NCBI RefSeq assembly: GCF_008364685.1
Contig: NZ_VTTL01000006.1
Span: 186,001-250,000 of the forward strand
Origin: Xanthobacter oligotrophicus
GTDB lineage: Bacteria > Pseudomonadota > Alphaproteobacteria > Rhizobiales > Xanthobacteraceae
Length of the DNA stretch: 64,000 nt
Reading direction: 5' to 3'
Part shown: one piece after another, positions 45,150 to 53,532 of the stretch
How positions within the stretch are numbered: the stretch's first letter is position 1
Layout of the letters: each line of letters begins with the position of its first letter
Translations under genes and position numbers: made by a program
Notes under the pieces: model-generated
Databases searched by the model: none
The model's input: only the letters and a program-made list of their open reading frames with translations
Told to the model about the DNA's origin: nothing

Positions 45150-45746
45150 TCAAGCCTGAGCGGGCGTGGACGCCGCTACCAGCGCCAGCATATCCCGAAC
45201 GATGCCGGCACCCATGCGATCCTCTGAACGGCGCTCATCGTCAGCGAGGATTGCAGCGAAGCGAGGCGGCAGCACATCGTCACCCTGCGCAATCCGAAGC
45301 GCCCGAACCTTCAGGGCAATATCGGCGACGGTGGTGGCAGGCGTCTTCGCGATCCGCGCTGCCAATGCGTCGGCCTCGCTCTGGAGTTCGGCGATGCAGA
45401 CCTCCAGCGCCCGCAGTCCCGAGGCAATGAAGGCCTCTTCACGTTGAGCGTCCCATGCCTCCAGGCGGGCGAGCAGTTCAACTTCACCCGTCACCCTCAG
45501 ATCGCGCTTCGCCTCGCATCTCGAAATGCGCCGCCCATCGCGAGCCTGATCGAAGAGGGAGCGGCCGAAGACCTTCGCTTCGAGCAATTCATCGTCCGGC
45601 ACCGGCACGTTGGCAAGCGAAACCGCCTCCAGCCGATACCCCTCCGCGTCAATTTTCTCAATTTCCGCTATTCTGGCAGCGAACTCATCGACCATTTCAG
45701 CGATTGAGGCGGATTTATTCAGGATTGTGGCCACATAATTCTCCAT
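45150..45746 (-). CDS. hypothetical coiled-coil protein
   Basis: A 198-residue, Ala/Glu/Arg-rich, mostly helical protein with likely coiled-coil stretches (A-E-M-V-D-E-F-A-A-R-I-A-E-I-E-K and E-V-C-I-A-E-L-Q-S-E-A-D-A-L-A-A-R-I). No signal peptide or membrane segment. The family is not recognised. It lies in the phage-like part of the island on the same strand as its neighbours. The ATG at 45,746 is preferred to a longer frame that starts at 45,818 with non-coding-like sequence. Confidence 0.65.
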   Translation of the reverse strand: MENYVATILNKSASIAEMVDEFAARIAEIEKIDAEGYRLEAVSLANVPVPDDELLEAKVFGRSLFDQARDGRRISRCEAKRDLRVTGEVELLARLEAWDAQREEAFIASGLRALEVCIAELQSEADALAARIAKTPATTVADIALKVRALRIAQGDDVLPPRFAAILADDERRSEDRMGAGIVRDMLALVAASTPAQA

Positions 45747-45790
45747 TACTAGATTGCTTATCGAGTGCGACGTTGTGCAACGCCAAGAAA

Positions 45791-46075
45791 CTACGTGGCA
45801 GCTTTGCCGACCGTCCAATGAAACATTTGAATCGATCCAGCGGCATCCATCAGAGGGATGAATCGTTGGGCTGAACTCGGATTGACCACAAGCGCTGTGG
45901 GCGCCATGCTTCGGATGGCTCCGAGGTCGTCCCGCGTTAGCTCAACCTGCGCATCGACGCTGGCACTGGCTGCGGTCTTGGAAGCGCCCCCGGAGCCGCT
46001 CCAGAAGAATATGGACATAGAGGCCGGCGCGCTGATGCAGAATGATGCGCGTGGAGAGGTTGTCCGCGAAGACAT
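45791..46075 (-). CDS. hypothetical protein (weak)
   Basis: A 94-residue frame. The second half (V-E-L-T-R-D-D-L-G-A-I-R-S-M-A-P-T-A-L-V-V) looks protein-like while the Ser/Ala-rich first third does not. It shares the strand of its neighbours, but there is no good ribosome site, and a plus-strand frame overlaps it. Could be noncoding. Confidence 0.35.
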   Translation of the reverse strand: MSSRTTSPRASFCISAPASMSIFFWSGSGGASKTAASASVDAQVELTRDDLGAIRSMAPTALVVNPSSAQRFIPLMDAAGSIQMFHWTVGKAAT

Positions 46076-46426
46076 CAGAGACTACCTTTCAGATGGCTCC
46101 GGGTCGCCCCGTGTCTGGTCAGCCGGTCCCTCAAGATCGGATATGGCAGCGGTATTGATGGTGGCTTGGAGTTGCCGCTTTGGCCCGAGACTGCGCTAGG
46201 GGACCTGGAAACGGGTTGATTGGACTGCGCCCTTTCCCAGAGCGGTTTCTCCCCTTCGCATGTGGGGATCGAGCGGCGCCTTCTAACCGATGAGGTGATC
46301 AAGGTGCCGCCGCGAGAAATGATGGCACGATCACTCGCACCCTGATCTCCAACGCCCGAAGCGACGGCGGCGAAACACTGTAAGGCGCCGTCGCCGTTGC
46401 CGGCAATCCTGCAGTGACCAGCCAGC
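46076..46426. other. gap downstream of the large phage protein gene
   Basis: About 350 bases without a convincing gene. A minus-strand frame spans it but has a Ser/Arg/Pro-rich, frame-shadow-like composition. Confidence 0.35.
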
Positions 46427-49400
46427 TCACTCCTCAGGCTCGACCGGCATCTCCTCAATGGCGTCCATGACCTTTCGAGCCGCAGCCTTCGTCAGCCGGA
46501 CCGCTTGAATGTGGCCATACCCGGCATCGCGCAGTTGGCGGTAATATGCGCTCTCATCCGCAAGCTTCGAGGCACTTGAAGCGCCACTTGCCGGCGTGTT
46601 CGCCATCTCATCGATCACCCGGACCGCTTCACGTGCGGCCCCGCCACCGCCCTGCAGGCCACCCACAACAGCGCCGGCAGTTGCGCTGCCACCCGTCGCG
46701 ACCGAAGCGACGACGGTAGGCAGCATGCTGCCGAGGGCATCTGCGGCCAATGCGACGTAGCCGTAGAAGCTCGGGTTTTTGCCGAGTGTCCACGTCGATG
46801 GCTTCAGAAGATCACCCTCCGGCGTCGAGTTCGCTATGGCGCGTTTGGTGTATTCGGAGACACCACCACGCGTCCGTTCACCCATCCCGTGAAGCGCGCT
46901 GGCAACACCCTCCATGAGGTTGGCCGGACGATACTCCGTGCCCGTCGCTGCCTCGACCAGCGGCGCACTGGTATTGCGTGCGATAATCCTAGATGCGACA
47001 CCAGCACCGTGAGCAGTATCGCCAAGAGCGCCATAGACGCCTGCGGACCCAAGCAGAGCGAGGTCGCGGGCCTTGCCCGCCGCCCCCGGTTCATCCGCCT
47101 CGGGCAGTTTCTCCCGTGACGGCGCTGCCTCGCGACCGCCCCCCAGCATGGGCAGCACCGACAGCCGGCCGAGATGGGCCGCCAGATCTCGCCCCCGCGC
47201 CTTCACCTGAGCCGCCGGCACCTTCGTCAATAGGAGCTTCGCCAACTCCGGATCGAGCATCGCATCGCGAACCAACTCGTCCACCCGCTTCATGCCGGCA
47301 TTCCGGATGGCCAGCGCCGCCGCCGTGCCGAGCGCTGCAAACCCGCCGGTGGTGAAGCCGCTCACGGCACCGACCGTGCCGGCGCCGCCGAGCGCCTGAG
47401 GCGTAAGGAGGTGTGCGAGAAGAGAGCGCGCTCCCCTCTGGGTCGCGGCGAGGTCCTGCGCGGTGTTACTGCCGCCCGGCAGTCGCACGGACGAAATCGA
47501 GCGGTTCGAACGCTTCAGGTCGGCAGCGACGCGGCCCAAAAGGTTGATTTCCTGTTCGGAAAGGACCTGCCGCAGGGCGGCGCCATTCGACTTCAGGAAC
47601 CCCTGGAGCGCATCGGACTTGATCGTGTCGCGCCCGCTGGTGCCGGCCTCGGTGTTCGACAAGAACCGTTCCGTGATGTGGTCCGCCACCGCCTTGCGCA
47701 GCCCCTGGCGCGCCTCGGGATTGCCGCCGGTCTCACGCGCCAGGCGCCGCATCTGGGCAGCAGCATCCTGTTTCTCGAAGATGCCGCCGATGATGCGCTT
47801 CACATCCGCCGGATCGTCCACGCTCATGAGGCGGGAGATGGTGCCCTGCTGGAAATCATCCAGCGCCTTGCGCCGTGCAGCCGCAAGCCCTTCGATTGCC
47901 TCCGATGCCGTGGTGGCGTCGGCCAGCTTCGCGTCGAGTTCGGGAAGGGCTCGCAGTGCCTCGCGGTACTTGGCGCGCCAAGAGTTCACCTTCGCCGGGC
48001 TCAGCGTCCCGTCCGGACGCTCTGCCATGTGACGCAGGTCCGCCACCGCATAGTCGGCGATGACCGCGTTGGCCCGCTGATCGCCCACCGCGCGACGGAA
48101 ACTGTCCACCGCCTCGAACCCACCTTCGCCCTGCCGAAACACGCGAGACGCCACGGCATGATCCGGAAGGCCTTCAGGGAAGAACCGAGCCTGATCGAGC
48201 GCGCGCGACGCCTTCTCCGCCGTGCCCATATTCCGACCGAGGCCGGGCATGGCGCGGAGGGCGTCTCGGTACTTCGTCCGCCACCGCTGGAAGGCATCGG
48301 GATCGAGCGTGCCGTCCTTCCGCGTCGCGACGCGGCGCAGATCCGAGATGGCATAGTCCGAAAGCACCTGCATGGCAGCTTCGTCGCCCACCGCCTTCCG
48401 GTACGCGCCCACGGCCTCGAAGCCCTTCGGCCCCGGTTGGAAGACCTTGGCGGGCACCGCAGCATCCGCCATGTGGTACGGGCCATCCTGGCCGGACCGC
48501 CGCGTCACCTCGCGCACGGGAGAGGCGCCGAAGGTCTGTGCTCGGTCGCGTGTGGCGGCGCTGGCTTCTTTCAAGCGCCCCACGGCGGCGGCATCGAACG
48601 GCTGCGATGCTGGCGTTTCGGCCACGCCATCGCGCCTGGCACGCCACGCGTCGGCCTGCCTCTGTAAGGTCGCCGCAAGGCTGTCTTCCGCATCCATTCG
48701 TCCGGAGGCCACCGCGCGGGCATCGTCCGCCGCCCGCGTCGCCACTGCACCATCAATGTCACGCTCCACAGCGCCACGAAGCTGTGACAGGCGGGCATAG
48801 GTGGGGGTCTGTCCCTTGCCGGGGCTGGAAAGCTCCTCCCGCATGGCGGTCGAGATGCGGCTGCGGAGCGCGGTCAGCTCGTTGAAGAGGACCGTGTCGC
48901 CTTCATAGCCGCGCGCCACGTCAAAGATTGCGCGCTCCTCGCCTTCCATGGGCCTTGCCGATGCCGGCATCCGGTCGATCACGTCTCGCGCCGCTCGCGT
49001 GGTGCTGGCGGAAGGCAGGGACAAGGCACCGTCCGGATCGACGGCCCGCCACAGGTCGCGCTCATGGTCCCTCGCAGCACGCTCCGCGTCCCGCACGCGC
49101 GAGCGAAGGTCGGAGCCGTAGCCCTCCGGCGTACCGGTGCCGCCCAGATCATCCATGGCGCTGCGAGCACGTTGCTGTGCGCGCTCAACCACCGGGCGTT
49201 CAAGGTCTCGAAGCGCAGCACCGTAGGCCTCGGGAGGAAGATCGCCGCCCATGCCTCGGACGCGCTCGGCAGCGCCCGCCGTCGCCTCTTCAATAGCCCG
49301 CGCGGTCTCCTTGTCGATGGCGTCGAGCTGCGAACGCAGGGCATTGGAAACAGCTTCGGGCGCACCATCCGGCTGCACCTTGCCAAGGGCGTCGAGACGC

Positions 49401-50416
49401 GCGGCGTTCTGATCGGCGCGGCGCTGTTGGAACACCTCGGGGTTCTTGGTCGCCACCGCGCGCTCCAAGCCACCGAGGCCCATGTCGCCGATCTGCTGGA
49501 AGGTCGTAGGCCGGGATCCGGGGATAAGCTCTTCTGCCGGAGCGTCCAGCGCTTCGCGGACGGCGACGGGATCAGTCGCAGCATCGGCGATGCGCCGGCC
49601 GGCCGCCCGTTCCTGCGCCGCCTCCGTGGGGACAAGGTAATCGGCAGCCCGGCGGACGCCACCGGCCACCGCGCCGGGGACCGCCATCACGCCAGCAGCG
49701 CCGACACCACCAGCGATCCCGCCCGCCATCTCGGCGAGGCGCCGCCACCGTTCGCCGCCCATCTCATCCGCCACCGTGCCAGCCACCTCACCACCTGCGC
49801 CGCCAGCGGCTCCCATCGCAGCATCCGCCGCCAACGCACCGGGGGAAGCCGCTCGGCCGATGAAGGGTGCCGCCGCGTTCACCGCCGCCTCGGTCGCCGG
49901 CACGGCCCTCGCCACAACGCCGGCCACCGCCTGCGGTGCGACCATAAGGGCAGCACCTTCACCTGCCTTGCGAAGGATGCGTTCCATGGGGCCGCGCGGC
50001 TCGACCTTCGCGGGATCGTTCACGCCCACCGCCTCGCCGGCACCCGCAAGCCACCGGCTCGAACCGGGAAGATCATTGCGAGCCTCCGGCAGATTGGCAC
50101 CGGTCACGGCGTTGATGCCCTGCACCGCCTTGTTCGTCACCCAAGTGGCGCCGTCCATCGGCGCGCCGACGGTAGAATAGATGCCCTCGTTGAGGCCGGC
50201 GGTCAGGTTGTTGAAGGCGCCCGACTTCTTCTCTTCAGGCGCAGCGGTCTGGGCCTCGCCCCCTTGTCCCGGCATCCAGATGGGAGGCGAACCTGCGCTG
50301 GACGACGCCTTCCCAGCGACAGGGATCAAGTCATCGAACAGCCCGCCGCCAGCCGGAGCTTGCGTGGAGGGCTGAGCATCCGCGCCGGACGGGATGAGAT
50401 CGTCGAACATGCCCAT
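46427..50416 (-). CDS. large phage internal virion / ejection-type protein
   Basis: About 1,330 residues. It begins with two copies of F-D-D-L-I-P (residues 4-9 and 27-32), then Ala/Gly-rich hydrophobic helices (about 135-255), a long charged helical region, a duplicated module of about 73 residues (about 650-722 and 752-824), and a C-terminal Gly-rich hydrophobic region. The size, amphipathic/hydrophobic helices and following position behind another virion-like gene fit DNA-ejection proteins of podoviruses, which form a channel through the host envelope. No lysozyme motif was seen. ATG at 50,416 or 50,410, just after the preceding stop. Confidence 0.65.
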   Translation of the reverse strand: MGMFDDLIPSGADAQPSTQAPAGGGLFDDLIPVAGKASSSAGSPPIWMPGQGGEAQTAAPEEKKSGAFNNLTAGLNEGIYSTVGAPMDGATWVTNKAVQGINAVTGANLPEARNDLPGSSRWLAGAGEAVGVNDPAKVEPRGPMERILRKAGEGAALMVAPQAVAGVVARAVPATEAAVNAAAPFIGRAASPGALAADAAMGAAGGAGGEVAGTVADEMGGERWRRLAEMAGGIAGGVGAAGVMAVPGAVAGGVRRAADYLVPTEAAQERAAGRRIADAATDPVAVREALDAPAEELIPGSRPTTFQQIGDMGLGGLERAVATKNPEVFQQRRADQNAARLDALGKVQPDGAPEAVSNALRSQLDAIDKETARAIEEATAGAAERVRGMGGDLPPEAYGAALRDLERPVVERAQQRARSAMDDLGGTGTPEGYGSDLRSRVRDAERAARDHERDLWRAVDPDGALSLPSASTTRAARDVIDRMPASARPMEGEERAIFDVARGYEGDTVLFNELTALRSRISTAMREELSSPGKGQTPTYARLSQLRGAVERDIDGAVATRAADDARAVASGRMDAEDSLAATLQRQADAWRARRDGVAETPASQPFDAAAVGRLKEASAATRDRAQTFGASPVREVTRRSGQDGPYHMADAAVPAKVFQPGPKGFEAVGAYRKAVGDEAAMQVLSDYAISDLRRVATRKDGTLDPDAFQRWRTKYRDALRAMPGLGRNMGTAEKASRALDQARFFPEGLPDHAVASRVFRQGEGGFEAVDSFRRAVGDQRANAVIADYAVADLRHMAERPDGTLSPAKVNSWRAKYREALRALPELDAKLADATTASEAIEGLAAARRKALDDFQQGTISRLMSVDDPADVKRIIGGIFEKQDAAAQMRRLARETGGNPEARQGLRKAVADHITERFLSNTEAGTSGRDTIKSDALQGFLKSNGAALRQVLSEQEINLLGRVAADLKRSNRSISSVRLPGGSNTAQDLAATQRGARSLLAHLLTPQALGGAGTVGAVSGFTTGGFAALGTAAALAIRNAGMKRVDELVRDAMLDPELAKLLLTKVPAAQVKARGRDLAAHLGRLSVLPMLGGGREAAPSREKLPEADEPGAAGKARDLALLGSAGVYGALGDTAHGAGVASRIIARNTSAPLVEAATGTEYRPANLMEGVASALHGMGERTRGGVSEYTKRAIANSTPEGDLLKPSTWTLGKNPSFYGYVALAADALGSMLPTVVASVATGGSATAGAVVGGLQGGGGAAREAVRVIDEMANTPASGASSASKLADESAYYRQLRDAGYGHIQAVRLTKAAARKVMDAIEEMPVEPEE

Positions 50417-50418
50417 GA

Positions 50419-51993
50419 TCAAAGCCCCGCCGGATCGATGTTGTTGTCTCGAAGCCGCTGCATCACCGCATCGCGGTTGGCGCCTCGCGCGATGGCGGCG
50501 CGAGCCTGGGAGAGCACATCTGCCCCCTGCTGCTGCCCCGTCTGTTTCGTGGGAGCGCCCTGTTGCGGAGCCGGCTGCTTCCAGATCCCGTCACCACCAG
50601 ACGCCGGCGCAATTCGCTGCCCGCTCCAACCTTGCGGTGGACGGTATGAAGGGCCGGCCTCACGCATCATGCCGCCGATGGCGGTATGGCGGTTCTGCCG
50701 TTTCTGCGAAATCACCTCGGCACTGTCGCCCGGCTGGGGGAAATACTGGCGCCGGGCATTCGCAAACTCGCTTTCGGTGATGACCGCGCCGCTCTCTTTC
50801 CGAAGCACCGAGTTTATGAAATTGCGCTGCGCCTGGTCGACTTTCTGCCGATCTGTGCTGGCAACGATGTTGCCGGCACCAGCTGGCAAAGTGCTCGATA
50901 TGGCGCCGCCAATGCCGCCCGTGATGCCCGAGTTGATCCCCTCGTTCGCGCTGATGACCGCTTCGGCCTCAGCCATGCGGTCTGAGAAAGCGGCGGCCTT
51001 GCCCTGACCCTCGTTGAACTTTCCGGAGGCATAGGGGTTCACGCCCGCACCCTCTTCCTGCCGCTTCAGGTCGGACTTGAATTTTTCCTTGGTGAGGTCG
51101 TTCTGAAGCCCGCGCTGTTCCTTCGCAAGGTCAGACCGGGCCTTGTCCGTTGCTTCAAGCTGGTTCATGCCGAACTTGAAGACCTGTTCCGGCGACATCA
51201 CCATCATGCCATAGCGATACAGGCTTTCCATGCCGTCGAATGACTGCTTCGTGACCTTGCCGTCCGGGGTGGTGAACTCGATATCAGCACCGATGGCATT
51301 GCCCCGGTCATCCTTGCGGATGGTGGCCTTGGCCGTCACGCCATCGTCGAAGTAGCCGGGCGCGTTGTAGGCGTCGGAGATGTGCTTCGCGAACCCATCG
51401 GCATCACCCATCTGGGCCGCCTGCATGCCGCGAACCCAGCTCTGCATGCCCTTCTGAACCTGTTCGTTCTTGACCCACTCCTGGTAGGCCTTGGCCTTCT
51501 CCGGCTGTCCGGCGCGGATATAGGCCTCGGTCACCTTGGGGGTACCCTCCTTCACGTAATAGTCGAGGAAGGGCTTCACGCCGTCCTGAGCTGCCGCCTT
51601 GGCCTGCGCCTGATCGGTGAAGGTCTTGTCGCCCACCTGCCACGCTGGGAGGCCCTTTCCATCCAGGGTCGGACCCTGCGCCTCGACAGGCAGGATCGAT
51701 TTGCCGATGTCGGCATTGCGCTTCGCGGTGGCGTCGGTGGCCGCCTGATTGTAGGCGCCCCTGACGCTTGCCTCGTCCTGCCATGCCTTTCGCTGCTGAT
51801 CCCGCTGTTCACGCTGGAAGCCGATATTCTCGTCTTCCGCCGCGCGACGCCGCGCCCGATCCTCTGCCGCAATGGTCCGGTCCTCGTCCTCGAGCCGCCG
51901 CCTGCGCTCACGGTCTTCCTTGTCCGACACCATCCTGTCCATGGTGGTGAAGCCGGTCATGAACGAGCTAATCCCCAATCCGCCGCTGACCAT
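50419..51993 (-). CDS. phage virion-associated hypothetical protein
   Basis: A 524-residue, highly charged, Gln/Asp/Lys-rich protein. A long Arg/Glu-rich helix (about 20-75) likely forms a coiled coil. It is followed by a helical domain and a Pro/Gln-rich tail. There is no signal peptide. Its ATG overlaps the upstream stop as TGATG, and its own stop lies two bases before the next gene, so this is a tightly coupled late-gene operon. Probably an internal virion or tail-associated protein of a podovirus-like element; exact role unknown. Confidence 0.65.
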   Translation of the reverse strand: MVSGGLGISSFMTGFTTMDRMVSDKEDRERRRRLEDEDRTIAAEDRARRRAAEDENIGFQREQRDQQRKAWQDEASVRGAYNQAATDATAKRNADIGKSILPVEAQGPTLDGKGLPAWQVGDKTFTDQAQAKAAAQDGVKPFLDYYVKEGTPKVTEAYIRAGQPEKAKAYQEWVKNEQVQKGMQSWVRGMQAAQMGDADGFAKHISDAYNAPGYFDDGVTAKATIRKDDRGNAIGADIEFTTPDGKVTKQSFDGMESLYRYGMMVMSPEQVFKFGMNQLEATDKARSDLAKEQRGLQNDLTKEKFKSDLKRQEEGAGVNPYASGKFNEGQGKAAAFSDRMAEAEAVISANEGINSGITGGIGGAISSTLPAGAGNIVASTDRQKVDQAQRNFINSVLRKESGAVITESEFANARRQYFPQPGDSAEVISQKRQNRHTAIGGMMREAGPSYRPPQGWSGQRIAPASGGDGIWKQPAPQQGAPTKQTGQQQGADVLSQARAAIARGANRDAVMQRLRDNNIDPAGL

Positions 51994-52454
51994 CACGCGT
52001 CCCCCTCAGTGTTCGTGGTGAGGGCGACGCTGGCCGTAGCCCCATCCAAAGCAGTTTTGATTTCCGCCATGCGCGCCAGGACATCGGGATGCAGCGCGGT
52101 CTCCACCGTGTCGCCGCGATCCAGTGCCCTGCGCAGGCGGGCGGCATTGGCCTCGACCTGGGATCGGCGCCGGTCACTCTCCAAGTCAGCGATGGCCATC
52201 AGCGCGACGGCAGGCACATGATGCAGCGAGGCGATCCGCTCCACGTCGCCATGGGACGCTTCAGCGTCGGTTGCGAGAGATGGCGCGCGAAGGATGAAGA
52301 TGTCAGCACCGCCTTCAGCAGCAGCAGCTTCCAGCGCGGCAAGACGGCCGGCCATAGCAAACGGGTTGAGGACCAGAGGCTCCAACCCGATGAAGTACCG
52401 CAGGATGAAGGCGGGAACCGGCTCAGCGCCGGGTGAAGACGGGGCGCGCATCAT
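51993..52454 (-). CDS. phage hypothetical protein
   Basis: A 153-residue protein. The N-terminal half is hydrophobic/aromatic (F-I-L-R-Y-F-I-G-L-E-P-L-V-L-N-P-F). The second half is helical and charged (V-E-A-N-A-A-R-L-R-R-A-L-D-R-G). AGGAGG six bases before the ATG at 52,454 fixes the start inside the end of the CsrA-like gene (31-base overlap). Family not recognised; by position a minor virion or assembly protein. Confidence 0.65.
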   Translation of the reverse strand: MMRAPSSPGAEPVPAFILRYFIGLEPLVLNPFAMAGRLAALEAAAAEGGADIFILRAPSLATDAEASHGDVERIASLHHVPAVALMAIADLESDRRRSQVEANAARLRRALDRGDTVETALHPDVLARMAEIKTALDGATASVALTTNTEGDA

Positions 52455-52653
52455 GCGCATCCTCCTGATCGGGTGTGGGGGCGAGGCCAATGGTGAAGCC
52501 GTCGCGCTTGCTCAGCACGACTTTCACCTCGCGGGGCGCCTCAACCGCGAGGTGCGCATGGTGTCCGCTCCGCGAATTCCGGCGCTCGGCAAGCATGACC
52601 ACCGCGTCGCCGATGCGCAGAACTTCGCCCATGTGGAGGGAAATGAGCTTCAT
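52423..52653 (-). CDS. CsrA-like small RNA-binding protein (phage-borne)
   Basis: A 76-residue protein whose first 53 residues align by eye with CsrA/RsmA: M-K-L-I-S-L-H-M-G-E-V-L-R-I-G-D-A-V-V (CsrA has L-I-L-T-R-R-V-G-E-T-L-x-I-G-D) and later L-A-V-E-A-P-R-E-V-K-V (CsrA: I-G-V-x-A-P-x-x-V-x-V). The loop between them is longer, and the position of CsrA Arg44 reads Leu, so RNA specificity may differ. An extra tail of about 20 residues follows. First gene of the phage-like operon, overlapping the next. Confidence 0.6.
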   Translation of the reverse strand: MKLISLHMGEVLRIGDAVVMLAERRNSRSGHHAHLAVEAPREVKVVLSKRDGFTIGLAPTPDQEDAHDARPVFTRR

Positions 52654-52749
52654 GCGCCAACGATAGCGCGGCTCATAATATACTGCAATATCAAATAGTT
52701 AATAGGAATATCGCGGACGCTGGCGGACGGCTGTGAACGTCCTCGGACG

Positions 52750-52779
52750 TTGACATGCTGATCCTTTGTGAACTATAGT
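52750..52779 (+). promoter_or_regulatory. promoter of the toxin-antitoxin operon, probably leaderless
   Basis: TTGACA (52,750-52,755) and TATAGT (52,774-52,779) are 18 bases apart. The toxin ATG begins six bases after the -10, so transcription should start at or next to the ATG. GTTGACATG and GTTGACACATG flank the -10 as direct repeats and may bind the antitoxin for autoregulation. Confidence 0.65.
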
Positions 52780-52785
52780 TGACAC

Positions 52786-53082
52786 ATGATCGAGGTGCGC
52801 CAGACTGACGAATTCATCGCCTGGATCAAAGCGCTTCGCGATGCCAATGCCCGAGCGCGGATCGTCAACCGTATGCGCCGCCTCGCTGCCGGAAATCCCG
52901 GCGATGTGAAGCCGGTGGGCTCGGGCGTCAGTGAAATGCGGATCGACTACGGTCCCGGCTACCGGGTCTATTTCGTGCAACGCGGCGATGTGCTGGTGAT
53001 CCTGCTGTGCGGCGGAGACAAGCGCACGCAGGAAAAGGACATCGCCAAGGCAAAGGCGCTCGCCGAGGATCTGGAGGACTGA
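52786..53082 (+). CDS. RelE/HigB-type toxin (phage-derived Gp49-like family)
   Basis: A 98-residue member of the RelE/ParE superfamily, addiction-module-killer branch: F-I-A-W-I-K-A-L-R-D near the start, R-I-V-N-R-M-R-R-L, M-R-I-D-Y-G-P-G-Y-R-V-Y-F and V-L-L/I-L-L-C-G-G-D-K. Such toxins cleave mRNA on the ribosome. The toxin precedes the antitoxin (HigBA order) with a one-base gap. Confidence 0.9.
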   Translation: MIEVRQTDEFIAWIKALRDANARARIVNRMRRLAAGNPGDVKPVGSGVSEMRIDYGPGYRVYFVQRGDVLVILLCGGDKRTQEKDIAKAKALAEDLED

Positions 53083-53083
53083 C

Positions 53084-53377
53084 ATGGCAACCAAGACCAC
53101 CAAATTCGACGCGGCGGACTACATCGACACCGCCGAGGATGTCATCGCCAACATCGAAGCCGCCTTCGAGGATGGCGACCCTACGGTCATCACCATGACG
53201 CTCGGCGACATCGCTCGCTCCAAGGGCATGACGGCGGTCGCGAAGGATGCTGGCGTGACCCGCGAAGCGCTCTACAAGGCTCTGAGCGCAGATGGCGATC
53301 CGAAGCTGTCCACACTGCTGGGGGTGATGAAGGCGCTTGGCCTGCATCTCACCGTGGTTCGGGGTCGTGCAGCATGA
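53084..53377 (+). CDS. HigA-type antitoxin (addiction module antidote)
   Basis: A 97-residue antitoxin. An acidic, toxin-binding N-terminus (about 1-35) is followed by an HTH (D-I-A-R-S-K-G-M-T-A-V-A-K-D-A-G-V-T-R-E). It matches the antidote family that accompanies the preceding RelE/HigB-like toxin and should repress the shared promoter. Confidence 0.9.
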   Translation: MATKTTKFDAADYIDTAEDVIANIEAAFEDGDPTVITMTLGDIARSKGMTAVAKDAGVTREALYKALSADGDPKLSTLLGVMKALGLHLTVVRGRAA

Positions 53378-53499
53378 CCAAGCTCGCCGCCGAGGAGGCC
53401 GTAGATGCTGCGGCCATCATGCGGGGCGCTCCTATCAACCTGGGGGAGGCGGTTCCGCGGACGATCGGCCAGCCCGCAGCCACCCAAGGGGACCGCTAG
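53374..53499 (+). CDS. 41-residue frame coupled to the antitoxin
   Basis: Its ATG overlaps the antitoxin stop (ATGA) and the frame runs 41 codons. Composition is Ala/Glu/Gly-rich with no recognisable domain. It could be a real coupled small gene or chance read-through. Confidence 0.3.
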   Translation: MTKLAAEEAVDAAAIMRGAPINLGEAVPRTIGQPAATQGDR

Positions 53500-53532
53500 G
53501 CCGTCGGCGACTTCATCATCCAATTGGAAGCC

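Noticed and set aside
45858-46199. Plus-strand 113-codon frame opposite the 94-residue minus-strand frame
   Set aside because: All neighbours are on the minus strand and the composition is shadow-like. Neither frame is secure, but the minus one was kept at low confidence.
46075-46458. 128-codon minus-strand frame joined by TGATG to the 94-residue frame
   Set aside because: Ser/Arg/Pro-rich composition without a protein-like pattern, overlap with the 3' end of the large phage gene and no ribosome site make it unlikely.
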